A DNA stretch of 64,000 nt, taken from assembly GCF_020966635.1 (NCBI RefSeq), contig NZ_JAJKFQ010000002.1:310001-374000 (forward strand), read 5' to 3'. Below the pieces are notes generated by a model. The model was not told where the DNA came from and made no database searches. It saw only the letters and a list, made by a program, of their open reading frames with translations. Position 1 is the stretch's first letter; the number at the start of each line of letters is the position of its first letter. The translations under genes and the position numbers were made by a program. This document shows positions 50,736 through 59,993 of this stretch, in pieces. This stretch comes from Stieleria sp. JC731 (lineage in GTDB: Bacteria; Planctomycetota; Planctomycetia; Pirellulales; Pirellulaceae).

Positions 50736-52163
50736 CTACTTGATCGGATTGCTTTTCCGATTTCGCACCGCTCGTCGATACGCCTTCTCCGCTTGCTCGG
50801 GTGTCATCCCTTTGTATCGGTCCTGATGAAGAATCGCGTTTCGCTCAGTTTCGATGCCTTCGTCGCCTTGAGACTGCATCCATGCGACCAGCTTTTCTTT
50901 CAACTGCGAAACGCGTTCCGCTTGCGAAGGATCGTCCGCCAAGTTTGTCATTTCAAGCGGATCATTATCGCAATCGAACAACTCAAACTCTGGCCGGTGC
51001 TGATACTTGGCAACAAGGTCTTCGGCAACCGCGTCACCCGCGGCCGCAGCCTTTTCCATCGACTTGAAGTAATCTGCTTCGGTACAAGCGTTGGTGAACG
51101 TCGCTTCGTGATTTAAGTTCCAAACCAATCGGTAGCGTTCATCACGAATTGTACGAATCGCAAACAAGTCACTTCCGGCAATGATGCCGCGTGTAGTCAT
51201 CAGACCGTAGGTATGGCTTTTGTGCTGGTCGGTTTCGCCCAGCAGCACAGGCAGAAAGCTTTTCCCATCGAGATGGCTCTGTTCGTCCAATCCGGCAGCG
51301 TCGATGAAGGTCGGAGTGATGTCGACGTATTCGACCATGGCATCGGACGTCGTGCCTGGCTTGACCTTGCCCGGCCAACGGACCACCATCGCCGATTGCA
51401 GGCCGTTTGAATAGCAAGTCCACTTGGCAAAGGGAAACGAATTCCCTTGCTCGGAAACAACCATCACCATGGTGTTGTCGGAAAGGTTGTGCTTGTCGAG
51501 CATGCCTAGAATTTGCCCGACTTGGTCATCAAAGTAAGTGATCTCGGCAAGGTAATTTGAAAAGTTCTTGCGAACGACAGGCGTGTCGGCCAGGTAGGGT
51601 GGCAATTTGACTTTATCGGCCGGATAACGCGATGCGTCACCTTTGTTCCAAGGCGAATGCGGTTCGTTGGAGCAAGCGAGCAAACAAAATGGCGTGCTGT
51701 TTTTAGCCGAATCTGAAAATAGCTTGTCAACGACTTCCATGTCTGGGTTTCGCTTGACCACGCTGTATTCGAATGGGAACACCGACTTCGGACCGATGTG
51801 CGTCTTACCGCTCAGTGCGACACGATATCCCGATGGTTTCAAGTAATGGGCGATGCTCTTGGTGCCTTCGTCGGCAAAGGTATGGTTCGGGTACGCGCCG
51901 CTGTGAACCGGATATAGTCCTGTGTAAATGTTGTGCCGTGTTGGCGAACACATCGGCGCCGCCTGAAAGCACTTTGTCAGTTGCATCCCTTGCTTTGCCA
52001 AACCATCGATGTTCGGCGTATGAGCCTGACCGCCATAGCAACCGATGTCTCGGAAAGTGCAATCATCGGCGATGATAAAGACAAAGTTTGGCGGCGAGCT
52101 TTCCGCATAAAGCGTGCAGCTGAGCGTTAGCAGTGCGAGTGCGGCGAAGACGAATCGATGCAT
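50736..52163 (-). CDS. Type I sulfatase
   Basis: This 475-residue exported enzyme has a signal peptide (MHRFVFAALALLTLSCTLYA) and the arylsulfatase fold: NFVFIIADDCTFRDIG with the metal ligands D33 and D34, TPNIDGLAKQG, and the FGly motif CSPTR (C72), in which the Cys is oxidised to formylglycine by a maturase. GKTHIG and the H/D residues in SNEPHSPW complete the site. It removes sulfate esters, probably from algal polysaccharides. It uses the CxPxR rather than the exact CxPSR consensus, a common variant. It converges on the 141-bp array. Confidence 0.9.
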   Translation of the reverse strand: MHRFVFAALALLTLSCTLYAESSPPNFVFIIADDCTFRDIGCYGGQAHTPNIDGLAKQGMQLTKCFQAAPMCSPTRHNIYTGLYPVHSGAYPNHTFADEGTKSIAHYLKPSGYRVALSGKTHIGPKSVFPFEYSVVKRNPDMEVVDKLFSDSAKNSTPFCLLACSNEPHSPWNKGDASRYPADKVKLPPYLADTPVVRKNFSNYLAEITYFDDQVGQILGMLDKHNLSDNTMVMVVSEQGNSFPFAKWTCYSNGLQSAMVVRWPGKVKPGTTSDAMVEYVDITPTFIDAAGLDEQSHLDGKSFLPVLLGETDQHKSHTYGLMTTRGIIAGSDLFAIRTIRDERYRLVWNLNHEATFTNACTEADYFKSMEKAAAAGDAVAEDLVAKYQHRPEFELFDCDNDPLEMTNLADDPSQAERVSQLKEKLVAWMQSQGDEGIETERNAILHQDRYKGMTPEQAEKAYRRAVRNRKSNPIK

Positions 52164-52285
52164 AAAGTTCTATTGGGTAACGAGATCGATTTAAATTGTA
52201 AAAATAAAGACCAGTGCGACTATTCAGGACGAAGCCCGGCGCATGAGTACAAATTCGCTGAGTTCCAAATTTTGGACACGGTTAC

Positions 52286-52822
52286 TCACGCATGAGATTG
52301 CGAAGGGAGTTGCTCGGCAAGTTCGAGGGTTTGATCCCACCGCGACTTCAACAACTCCATCTGATCGTGGCTCCAACTTTGCCCTACAAGGCTTATGATA
52401 TGCAATGCGGCGATCGTTCCTAGTGAAATCGGCACGACAACCAAAGCCCAGGGCGGATTCTTCATCATCCATTGTACGAGACCATAGATCATCGCACCGA
52501 ACAGCGTGCAAGCGGCCACAAGGTAGAGAGCCATCACCATCGTCCAGATTTCCGGACGGGGTGAAAACCGACCGAAAGCCTCTGTAGACTGTGGCTGGTC
52601 TGTCGTATGCAACTGAATGGAAAGGTGAGGCGACCAAATTCGGCGTTCGGATGGCTCGACTTTAAAATCGACAACGGTCCCCGCCGTTTCTGCATAAGGC
52701 GACATCACGGGGCCTCGAACGACTTCCCGCACCCTTCGTTTGGCTTCGTCCATCTCCCAAGGCAGCTCAACACGAAACGTCGGCTGCATTTTTAAGGAAC
52801 TACGAACAGTTTCATCTGTCAT
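52286..52822 (-). CDS. Hypothetical membrane protein with two transmembrane helices
   Basis: This 178-residue protein has an N-terminal soluble part (about 1-95) and two hydrophobic helices (IWTMVMALYLVAACTLFGAMIYG and WALVVVPISLGTIAALHIISLVG). The tail is helical and soluble. No signal peptide or known domain is seen. The ATG at 52822 shares a CATG palindrome with the divergent gene at 52821, so if both starts are right the two coding regions overlap by two bases; ATG 52789 is the alternative. The 5' leader and promoter would then have to lie inside the other gene. Function is unknown. Confidence 0.6.
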   Translation of the reverse strand: MTDETVRSSLKMQPTFRVELPWEMDEAKRRVREVVRGPVMSPYAETAGTVVDFKVEPSERRIWSPHLSIQLHTTDQPQSTEAFGRFSPRPEIWTMVMALYLVAACTLFGAMIYGLVQWMMKNPPWALVVVPISLGTIAALHIISLVGQSWSHDQMELLKSRWDQTLELAEQLPSQSHA

Positions 52823-53372
52823 GGCTAAAAACACACAAGATCGCGAAGACTTATTGCGTGACGGGGTCGCGATGCCGATTCGTGGGCGGATTTGGATTCA
52901 ATCTCAAAACGGCGACAACCAACCGGAATCGGGATCGAAACTGGAAGTGGTGATCGGTTTTCGCCGCGACGGACGGCTCAGTTTATATTGGGATCAGGAC
53001 CCCGTGTTTCAGTTTGATGCAAATCAACGTCTCCGTCGGGTCTTTATTAACGACCGAGCCTACCGAGCCGAAGCGGGCCGCCTTTGTCTTATCGAGAAAC
53101 AGTCCGAAGGCACCGGACCGGTCAGCCGACTGCAATTGAACTCCACAGCTTTGCAGGCTTCGACAGAATCCGAAATCGTCGCGATCCTTCGACAACGGCT
53201 GGAACAGATCAAAGAGGCACTGAATTCGTTTATCATTAAAAAACCGAATCCCTCGCACGAAGACTTCATCGAATCCGTCGGCGAAGCCCCCAATGCGTTT
53301 GCCATGCGGGTACTTCAATGGATCGATACATTAAAGGATCCGGTGCCGATCGCGGAATCGCTATCCAGCTAA
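52821..53372 (+). CDS. Hypothetical protein, divergent partner of the membrane protein
   Basis: This 183-residue soluble protein opens AKNTQDREDLLRDGVAMPIRGRIWIQS, has a beta-rich middle (KLEVVIGFRRDGRLSLYWDQDPVFQFDANQRLRRVFI) and ends in a helical segment (SEIVAILRQRLEQIKEALNSFIIKK). I recognise no family. The divergent arrangement with the membrane protein suggests a related role. The extension to 52740 is rejected because it would lie antisense inside the other gene. The beta-lactamase-like gene follows 21 bases after its stop, so the two may be co-transcribed. Confidence 0.6.
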   Translation: MAKNTQDREDLLRDGVAMPIRGRIWIQSQNGDNQPESGSKLEVVIGFRRDGRLSLYWDQDPVFQFDANQRLRRVFINDRAYRAEAGRLCLIEKQSEGTGPVSRLQLNSTALQASTESEIVAILRQRLEQIKEALNSFIIKKPNPSHEDFIESVGEAPNAFAMRVLQWIDTLKDPVPIAESLSS

Positions 53373-53393
53373 CCAAAACCAGTCCAAGCTCCC

Positions 53394-54605
53394 ATGCCTC
53401 AAGCCCGTCGCAACAAAGCCCCGCAAGCAACCGCTTGGGCAGGTCCCCTACGCAATTCAATGCTCGACCGACGCACGATACTGGCGGCAATGCTGGGCGG
53501 AACGGCTTCGCTCATTCACGCGGAACAGCCAAATCCGGACGGGATCAATGAACGAATCGAGACGCTTGTCCGGGAGGCCATTGCCAAGGGCGATCTGCCG
53601 GGTGCCGTGGTGTGTTGTGCAGGAACCGAACAGGTTTATTACCAAGCGACATTCGGGAATCGCTGGTTGACGCCAACGAAGGTCCCGATGTCAGCCGAGA
53701 CGATTTTCGACCTCGCTTCAATCACCAAGTCGGTTGCCACGGCGACTTCGGTAGCATTGCTGTATCAAGACAAGAAGATCGATCCCAATGCCCCGGTATG
53801 CCAATACATGCCGGAGTTCAATGGGAATGGAAAACAGAAAATCACGATCCAACAGTGCTTGCTGCACACCAGCGGATTAACACCGGACAATGCCTTAGCG
53901 GATTACTTGGAAGGTCCCGACATTGCCTGGCAGAAGATCTGCAACCTTGGCTTGCGTTCGAAGCCTGGTGAGAAGTTTGCTTATTCCGATGTTGGCTTTA
54001 TCGTTTTGGGACAACTGATCAAACGAGTCAGCGGAGTTGAGGTCGATCGATTCGCGGCGAAAGCGATTTTTGAACCTCTATCGATGCAAGACACGATGTT
54101 CAACCCACCGGAAGCGTTGCGTTCTCGGATCGCGCCGACGGAAAACGAAGGTGACGAATGGATTTGCGCTCGAGTGCACGATCCACGCTCCTTCAAGATG
54201 GGTGGTGTTGCGGGACATGCGGGGCTGTTTTCGTCCGCGGGCGACTTGGTGAAATTCGGACGTGACATGCTGGCCGCGTCGAAAGGACAATCCAAGATCT
54301 TCGATCAAGCGACATTCGATTGGATGATCACGCCGCATCCCGTTCCCGAACAATTGCCAAGAGGCACACGCGCGATGGGATGGGATCACCAATCACCGTA
54401 TTCACGTAACCGAGGTGAGTCGTTTTCGAAACGTGCGTTCGGTCACGGCGGGTTTACGGGAACCGTATTGTGGATCGACCCGGTGAAAGAGCTGGTATTC
54501 GTGTTTCTCAGTTCCAGGCTGTACCCCGATGGCAAAGGTTCCGTGAACACGTTGGCGGGTCAGATCGCGACAGAATTGGGAAATGAGTTTGGGGAAGTGC
54601 GCTGA
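53394..54605 (+). CDS. Serine hydrolase, beta-lactamase/esterase family (class C-like)
   Basis: This 403-residue protein carries the penicillin-binding/beta-lactamase fold: SITK (S109-K112), then YSD (Y197) in place of YxN, then HGGFTG, the KTG-equivalent. Residues about 52-395 form the domain. The family includes esterases and D-Ala-D-Ala peptidases as well as class C beta-lactamases, so resistance cannot be assumed. The N-terminus holds an RR motif, LDRRTILAAMLGGTASLIHA, that may be a Tat or Sec signal; a start at ATG 53460 would begin with it. It is followed by the ~100-bp tandem array. Confidence 0.82.
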   Translation: MPQARRNKAPQATAWAGPLRNSMLDRRTILAAMLGGTASLIHAEQPNPDGINERIETLVREAIAKGDLPGAVVCCAGTEQVYYQATFGNRWLTPTKVPMSAETIFDLASITKSVATATSVALLYQDKKIDPNAPVCQYMPEFNGNGKQKITIQQCLLHTSGLTPDNALADYLEGPDIAWQKICNLGLRSKPGEKFAYSDVGFIVLGQLIKRVSGVEVDRFAAKAIFEPLSMQDTMFNPPEALRSRIAPTENEGDEWICARVHDPRSFKMGGVAGHAGLFSSAGDLVKFGRDMLAASKGQSKIFDQATFDWMITPHPVPEQLPRGTRAMGWDHQSPYSRNRGESFSKRAFGHGGFTGTVLWIDPVKELVFVFLSSRLYPDGKGSVNTLAGQIATELGNEFGEVR

Positions 54606-55032
54606 ATCGTGTCCGCGATAGCGACGGTTGTTTTTGGGTGATGTGTTTGGGTTCATGCAACCGCGGCTAGCGCCTTTGCGGCTCAGGTTGGAGACGTGCA
54701 CTGAGCCGAATCGCGTTAGCGACGGTTGGATTCGGGTGCGTTGTGTTTGGGTTCACGTAACCGCGGCTAGCGCCTTTGCGGCTCAGGGTGGAGAAGTGCA
54801 CTGAGCCGAATCGCGTTAGCGACGGTTGTTTTCGGGATGCATTGTGCTCGGGTTCACGTAACCGCGGCTAGCGCCGTTGCGGCTCAGGGTGGAGACGTGC
54901 ACTGAGCCGTATCGCGTTAGCGACGGTTGTTTTCGGGATGCATTGTGCTCGGGTTCACGTAACCGCGGCTAGCGCCGTTGCGGCTCAGGTTGGAGACGTG
55001 CACTGAGCCGCATCGCGCTAGCGACGGTTGAA
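54606..55032. repeat. Tandem array, about 100-bp units (REP-like)
   Basis: GACGGTTG recurs at 54623, 54721, 54821, 54922 and 55023, a 98-101-base step. Each unit holds TGAGCCG, then GCGTTAGCGACGGTTG, then a phrase CCGCGGCTAGCGCC. The TGAGCCG...GCG(A/T)TAGC(C/G)ACGGTTG core is shared with the 141-bp array near 50.4 kb, though the units otherwise differ. It fills the gap between the convergent serine-hydrolase and XerC/D genes. Confidence 0.9.
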
Positions 55033-55048
55033 TGAGATAACCTTCACC

Positions 55049-56002
55049 CTACGCTCGCGGGTGAAACTGCTGATGAACTTTCTTCAGCCTTGAATGTTCA
55101 ACGTGCGTATAGATCTGCGTGGTTTGAATACTGGCGTGCCCGAGCATCTCTTGGACTTGTCGCAAGTCGGCCCCGCCGGCCAACAAGTGAGTCGCGAAAC
55201 TGTGTCTTAACGAGTGCGGGCTGATATCACTATCAATACCGGCGCGACGGGCGTAGTGCTTGACCAAGCGCCAAAGCTGGATTCGATCCAGCGGCCGGCC
55301 GCTGCGAGAAAGGAACAGCTCGTCGTGTTTATTCTCTCGCTTTGACGCCAGTTCGGTCCTCGACTCTTCGAGATAGATTTTGATCGCCGCGATTGCTTGG
55401 CCACCGATAGGAACCATCCGTTGCTTGCCACCTTTACCGGTGCACTTCAAATACTTTTGATCAAACGAAAGGTCTTGCAACCGCAACGTACAAACCTCAC
55501 TTGCACGGCAGCCGGTCGCATAAAGCACTTCGAGCATTGCCTTGTCACGTTGCCAAAACGCGTCGACTTTGCGTGGTGCATTCAGAAAGCTATCCACCTG
55601 GCGCTGCGTAAGGACACCCGGAACACGCTGCCAAAGCTTTTGCGCCGCCAGTAACTCGGCGGGGTTTTCGGCGACAACACCTTCGAGCTGCAAGTACTTG
55701 AAAAAGGTCCGAACCGCGACGACTGCTCGCGAGACTGATGCCGGGGCAAGATCAGAGCTTTGCAATCGCGCCATAAAGTCCGTCAGGTCGCCAACGCGAA
55801 TCGCATCCAAACGACGATTGCCCAACCAATCAATAAACCGGGCTAAGTCTCGACCGTACGCGACAATCGTATTTTCTGCCAAGTGACATTCGCCGCGAAG
55901 GTATCGCAGAAAATCATCTCGCACCGAGTCCGCTGATAAGCTCGGCTTCGCCGGAGGCCCGACGTCGTTGAGCATCTGGAGCTTGGTCTTGCGTTTAGCC
56001 AC
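55049..56002 (-). CDS. XerC/XerD-type tyrosine recombinase
   Basis: This 317-residue protein has the SAM-like core-binding domain (about 20-120, FLRYLRGECHLAENTIVAYGRDLARF) and the catalytic domain. The active residues are R166 (GCRASEV), K190 region (TGKGGK), H263 and R266 (HSLRH), H289 (LGHAS) and Y298 (QIYTHV). The size and lack of extra domains fit XerC/XerD, which resolve chromosome dimers at dif. Phage integrase is less likely as the sequence is well kept and host-like. The start is GTG 56002. It is upstream of no other gene in the same direction within 400 bases. Confidence 0.85.
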   Translation of the reverse strand: MAKRKTKLQMLNDVGPPAKPSLSADSVRDDFLRYLRGECHLAENTIVAYGRDLARFIDWLGNRRLDAIRVGDLTDFMARLQSSDLAPASVSRAVVAVRTFFKYLQLEGVVAENPAELLAAQKLWQRVPGVLTQRQVDSFLNAPRKVDAFWQRDKAMLEVLYATGCRASEVCTLRLQDLSFDQKYLKCTGKGGKQRMVPIGGQAIAAIKIYLEESRTELASKRENKHDELFLSRSGRPLDRIQLWRLVKHYARRAGIDSDISPHSLRHSFATHLLAGGADLRQVQEMLGHASIQTTQIYTHVEHSRLKKVHQQFHPRA

Positions 56003-56487
56003 AACTGGAACCGGCTTTGGATGATTGGTGCATTACTTCGCGAACAGATTGGCAGCGGATCACAAGCGGTGTATCAAACCGATTTTTCATTCGCAATGCT
56101 ATCGCGAGAGTACCAGGTGCTTCTCGAACTGCGATCTACCAAAGCGCAACCACCGATACCGATGCAAACAAAGCTTCTGCTGCAAACAGGGCTCCTACTG
56201 CAAACAGGGATCCTGCTGCAAAATTCAATCGGCACGCCGATCCGATGACAGACAGGTTTTGAAACTTGTTTGAAGAAAGAATTATGAATTGTCCAGTGTT
56301 GAGATGTATCGCATGTAGTGGTCTGAATGTTTGCCCAGCCTGCCGCTTGTGGATCTGAGCGAGTCAAACTTGAATCCCTAGCGTTCACCCTCTTGGGCTG
56401 ATCTAAACTGCCCTATCATGTAGCCCAGTGGTATCGACTGGGACATGATTCCAGCAAAAACAATCTCGATCGACTTTACGGATTATC
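56003..56487. other. Divergent intergenic region with an 18-bp triple repeat
   Basis: Three imperfect tandem 18-base units lie at 56173-56226 (GCTTCTGCTGCAAACAGG and relatives). The overlapping open frames on both strands have no domain character and follow the repeat, so I take the gap as non-coding. Promoters for the recombinase and galE should be here. Confidence 0.4.
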
Positions 56488-57474
56488 ATGAATCTTCTTG
56501 TTGTTGGCGGTGCCGGGTACATCGGCTCGCATGCGGTGCGATTGCTACTCGATGCAGGCCACTCGGTAACGGTGTACGACAACCTGTCACGCGGCCATCG
56601 CGAAGCCGTACCAGAAGGACTGCTGGTGGAAGGCGAACTGACAGATCGCGAAAAGTTGGTCGGCGTCTTGAAAGACAAGAAGATTGACGCGGTGATGCAC
56701 TTCGCCGCGTTTGCGTTGGTGAACGAGTCTGTCAACGACCCGGCGCTTTACTACCGAAACAACGTTATCGATGCGGTGGAACTACTTGACGCGATGCGTG
56801 AAGCCGACGTCAAGAAGATTGTCTTTAGCAGCACCACGGCAACCTACGGCGAACCCGATGTCATTCCGATCGCGGAAACGACATTGCAGCAGCCGATCAA
56901 CCCCTACGGCTTTACCAAGCTGGTCTTTGAACAAGCGTTGGCGGACTACGCTGCCGCATACGACTTTGGCTACGCGGCACTGCGATACTTCAACGCCGCC
57001 GGGGCACACCCAGACGGCACGATCGGCGAAGATCATGATCCGGAGACTCACCTGATCCCGATTGTCCTGCAAGTCGCCTTGGGACAACGCGAACACATCA
57101 CCGTCTTTGGTGATGACTACGCGACCCCCGACGGGACCTGCGTCAGGGATTACATCCACGTCGAAGATCTAGGTCGCGCCCACCTTGCGGCACTTGAACG
57201 AATCGAGCCAGGCAAAGGCATCTGCGTGAACTTGGGAACAGGCCGCGGCACCAGCGTCCGTGAGATCATTGACGCGTGCCGCGAAGTCACCGGCCACCCC
57301 ATTCCAGAAGTGATCGGCCAACGACGTGCCGGTGACCCGCCAGAATTGATTGCCGATGCGACATTGGCCAGGGAGCTACTTGGGTGGGTTCCCGAATACA
57401 CCGATGTCCGCCGCATGGTGGAAACGGCCTGGAAATGGCACCAATCTCACCCCCAGGGTTACCAATCGAAGTAA
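56488..57474 (+). CDS. galE: UDP-glucose 4-epimerase
   Basis: This 328-residue protein is an extended short-chain dehydrogenase. It has the NAD-binding GGAGYIG (7-13), the catalytic Tyr/Lys in NPYGFTK (Y140, K144) with SSTTATYG just before, and RYFNAAGAHPDG with the later RDYIHVEDLGRAHLAAL. GalE interconverts UDP-glucose and UDP-galactose, feeding envelope and exopolysaccharide synthesis. The length equals the family norm. It stands alone; the next gene is 254 bases away. A GCTGGC-CTTC-GCCAGC hairpin follows at 57490-57505, as a possible end of transcription. Confidence 0.92.
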   Translation: MNLLVVGGAGYIGSHAVRLLLDAGHSVTVYDNLSRGHREAVPEGLLVEGELTDREKLVGVLKDKKIDAVMHFAAFALVNESVNDPALYYRNNVIDAVELLDAMREADVKKIVFSSTTATYGEPDVIPIAETTLQQPINPYGFTKLVFEQALADYAAAYDFGYAALRYFNAAGAHPDGTIGEDHDPETHLIPIVLQVALGQREHITVFGDDYATPDGTCVRDYIHVEDLGRAHLAALERIEPGKGICVNLGTGRGTSVREIIDACREVTGHPIPEVIGQRRAGDPPELIADATLARELLGWVPEYTDVRRMVETAWKWHQSHPQGYQSK

Positions 57475-57728
57475 GCTTCGAATATCGACGCTGGCCTTCG
57501 CCAGCAACATCAGTGCCGCAGCTTGCTGCCCATCGCATCAAGCTGACTTTTCGGGCCCGCACACTTTTTTGGGCCCACGGCTCGAATGCCTGCGTTTAGT
57601 TTGCAAAGGCTCTGCCGAGTGCTTCTGCTGGCACCGCAGCGTTCTGCAACTTTCGACCATGCTTTTCCGGTGGCCAACCAACCGACTTGGCCCAGCAAAT
57701 CTTCTCGACCCTGCTGACATATTCGACC

Positions 57729-59663
57729 ATGCGAAGATTCAAGGAAATTACCTGTGCGGCCATCCTAGCAGCCGTCACCGTCTTTCCATCGATCCCAAGC
57801 ATTGCAGCGGAGCTAGATCGCCGCCAGCAAACGATTGTCCGCAACCTTGCGATGGTCATCAACAAAGCCAACAAAAGCTTGTTCGAAGGCAAGAAAGACC
57901 TGGCCGAAAACGATTACCGTCGCGCGATGGACTTGATTGGCAAGATTGTCGAACAGAACAACGCCGACATGAACGAAGCGATCGAGCCACATCTAAAGAT
58001 GATTCGCAAAACGCATGCGATGCTGGAACTCGAAGGTGCCTCGGTACCGCCTTTTCGAATCCCGGAAAGCTCGGCCGATTCGATGAGCGACAATGCTGAT
58101 CCAGACAGCCCAATGACGCCCGGAAGCCCAACGCCACCGGGGAGCAGCCCGACCGGCTTGGTCAGCTTTAAAGACGACGTCGCACCGATCTTGGCAAACA
58201 AGTGTGGCAGTTGCCATGTCACCCGCAGCCAAGGAAGGTTCTCCTTGGCCAGTTACCAAGCCCTGATGAAGGGCCCTCCCGAAGGTGTCGTCGTTTTCGC
58301 TGGCGATGTGATCGGCAGCCGTTTGATCGAAACCATCGAAACCGGTGACATGCCACGAGGCGGCGGACAAGTGACGCCTGCTGAACTAAAAACGCTGAAA
58401 GATTGGATCATCCAGGGTGCAAAATTCGATGGCACCGATCCATCCATGACCATCTCGGCAAACAACAACACCCCCGCACCTGCACCGGCCCCCACGCCGA
58501 TGATTACCAAGGCGACGGGCAAAGAAACCGTCAGCTTCGCAAGCGATATCGCACCGCTATTGGTCGACAATTGCAGCGGGTGTCATATCGATGCCATGCA
58601 AACGCGTGGCGGATTGCAGATGGACACGTTCGCTCGGCTAATGCGTGGTGGGGACACCGGTCCCGTCATTACACCGGGACGAGGCGAAGCGAGCTTGATC
58701 GTGCAGAAGCTGCGCGGCACAGCTGCCGATGGTGCGCGGATGCCTGTCGGACGCCCCGCGTTATCCGACGATGCGATTGCGTTGATCAGCAAATGGATCG
58801 ACGAAGGGGCGACGTTGGATGCCGAAGAAAGCCAACCATTAAAAGTCATCGCCAGGCTTGCCTGGGTGGCCAACGCCAGCAGCGCGGACGTCTCTAAACG
58901 CCGAGCCGAACTGGCTCAAGAAAACCTACAACTGGCGGGCAGCACCAGCCCGATCGCCGAATTCGAAACCGAACACTTCCGCGTTGTCGGGCCCAGCTCT
59001 AAAGCGACGCTGGAACTGGTCGGCAAGTCCGCTGAGCAGCACATCACCACTGCAAAAACGGTTGCGAAAGTCAAAGGCGCGTCGTCGGGCGAAGATTACT
59101 TCCACGGCAAGGCAACGATCTTTGTTTTCCCCAAACGTTACGACTACAGCGAATTCGCCAAGATGGCCGAACAACGCAGCGTGCCTGCGGACTGGTCATC
59201 GCACTGGCGATTCGATGGTGAAGATGCCTATGTTGTGGCCGTGGCGACCGAACGCGAAGAAGAAGAGGCGATCGAGAATCGTTTGCAAAGCCCGGTGATT
59301 AGCTTGGCGGTTGCGAGCCGCGGGATTGATGTCCCCCGTTGGTTTGCAGAAGGCATCGGGTCGGCTCGAGCGATTCAGACGAAAAGCCGAAACGAACAGG
59401 CAAAGCTGCGAACCAAAATTGCAGAAGCCGCGTCCTCGGTGAAAGATGCCAAGGCCTTTCTGGAAAACCGTCTTACACCGGAACAGGCAGATGCGTTCGG
59501 AACTGCACTCGCCATGACGATGCTTGATCGAAACAGAAAAAAGATGCTGGACAACACGTTTCGATTTCTTGCCGAGGGACGCCCCTTTGAACAAGCCTTT
59601 ACCGGCGGGTTCGGTGTCACCCCGGCTGTCTATATCGATCAGTTTCTAAACTACGCTCGCTAG
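57729..59663 (+). CDS. Planctomycete cytochrome c (PSCyt1-like) protein with a C-terminal peptidase-MA-like remnant
   Basis: This 644-residue exported protein has a signal peptide (MRRFKEITCAAILAAVTVFPSIPSIAA), a helical region, then two PSCyt1-type units. Each has a CxxCH haem site, in ILANKCGSCHVTRSQGRFSL and LLVDNCSGCHIDAMQTRGGL. Haem is expected to attach to each Cys pair. The last ~270 residues resemble DUF1570/peptidase MA proteins (PRWFAEGIGSARA), but no HExxH zinc motif is visible where it should precede that phrase, so it is probably not a working peptidase. A periplasmic redox role is inferred. The start at ATG 57729 opens the signal peptide. Confidence 0.8.
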   Translation: MRRFKEITCAAILAAVTVFPSIPSIAAELDRRQQTIVRNLAMVINKANKSLFEGKKDLAENDYRRAMDLIGKIVEQNNADMNEAIEPHLKMIRKTHAMLELEGASVPPFRIPESSADSMSDNADPDSPMTPGSPTPPGSSPTGLVSFKDDVAPILANKCGSCHVTRSQGRFSLASYQALMKGPPEGVVVFAGDVIGSRLIETIETGDMPRGGGQVTPAELKTLKDWIIQGAKFDGTDPSMTISANNNTPAPAPAPTPMITKATGKETVSFASDIAPLLVDNCSGCHIDAMQTRGGLQMDTFARLMRGGDTGPVITPGRGEASLIVQKLRGTAADGARMPVGRPALSDDAIALISKWIDEGATLDAEESQPLKVIARLAWVANASSADVSKRRAELAQENLQLAGSTSPIAEFETEHFRVVGPSSKATLELVGKSAEQHITTAKTVAKVKGASSGEDYFHGKATIFVFPKRYDYSEFAKMAEQRSVPADWSSHWRFDGEDAYVVAVATEREEEEAIENRLQSPVISLAVASRGIDVPRWFAEGIGSARAIQTKSRNEQAKLRTKIAEAASSVKDAKAFLENRLTPEQADAFGTALAMTMLDRNRKKMLDNTFRFLAEGRPFEQAFTGGFGVTPAVYIDQFLNYAR

Positions 59664-59993
59664 GCAACGGGCCCAACTTGCTTTGCAACTGGCCCTGTCC
59701 GGCCGGGTCTATCACGGCACTGCAAAACCGCATCGTGATCGGGTTGGACTTCCGCGAGCTTTCTTGAGTGCCAACCGTTTCTGATACCGGAAACAATGCA
59801 GGGGTTTACAGCCCCTGCGAATAGGTGAACCTCAACCGCAGTGCGTTCCTTACGGGAATTCGACTGCGGGTTGGTATAAACCTTCGCAAGATAAGCGAAT
59901 TGACCGAGTATCGGACAAAGCGTGTTCCAGCTAGCATGTGGGCACATTTCCTGACACCTCCCTCTAGAGCACCGGTGACATCCGGATCATTCC
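59664..59993. other. Intergenic region with a hairpin
   Basis: A 7-bp stem, GCAGGGG (59798-59804) with CCCCTGC (59812-59818) and loop TTTACAG, lies in this 330-base gap. No T-run follows. It could be a repeat or weak terminator for the cytochrome gene. Nothing else is seen. Confidence 0.45.

Noticed and set aside
53394-54605. The serine hydrolase as a beta-lactamase resistance gene
   Set aside because: YSD replaces the class C YxN motif and the family includes many esterases and peptidases; the sequence does not show beta-lactam hydrolysis.
50137-55032. The two tandem arrays as possible CRISPR arrays
   Set aside because: Units are repeated in full, with no unique spacers between short repeats, and no cas genes occur in the window.
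55049-56002. The tyrosine recombinase at 55-56 kb as the integrase of the tRNA-Arg island
   Set aside because: It is more than 8 kb outside the borders, complete, and of XerC/D form; a separate integrase stump lies inside the island.
56017-56388. Several overlapping frames in the gap before galE
   Set aside because: They depend on the 18-base tandem repeat, three frames are open at once and none has a domain.
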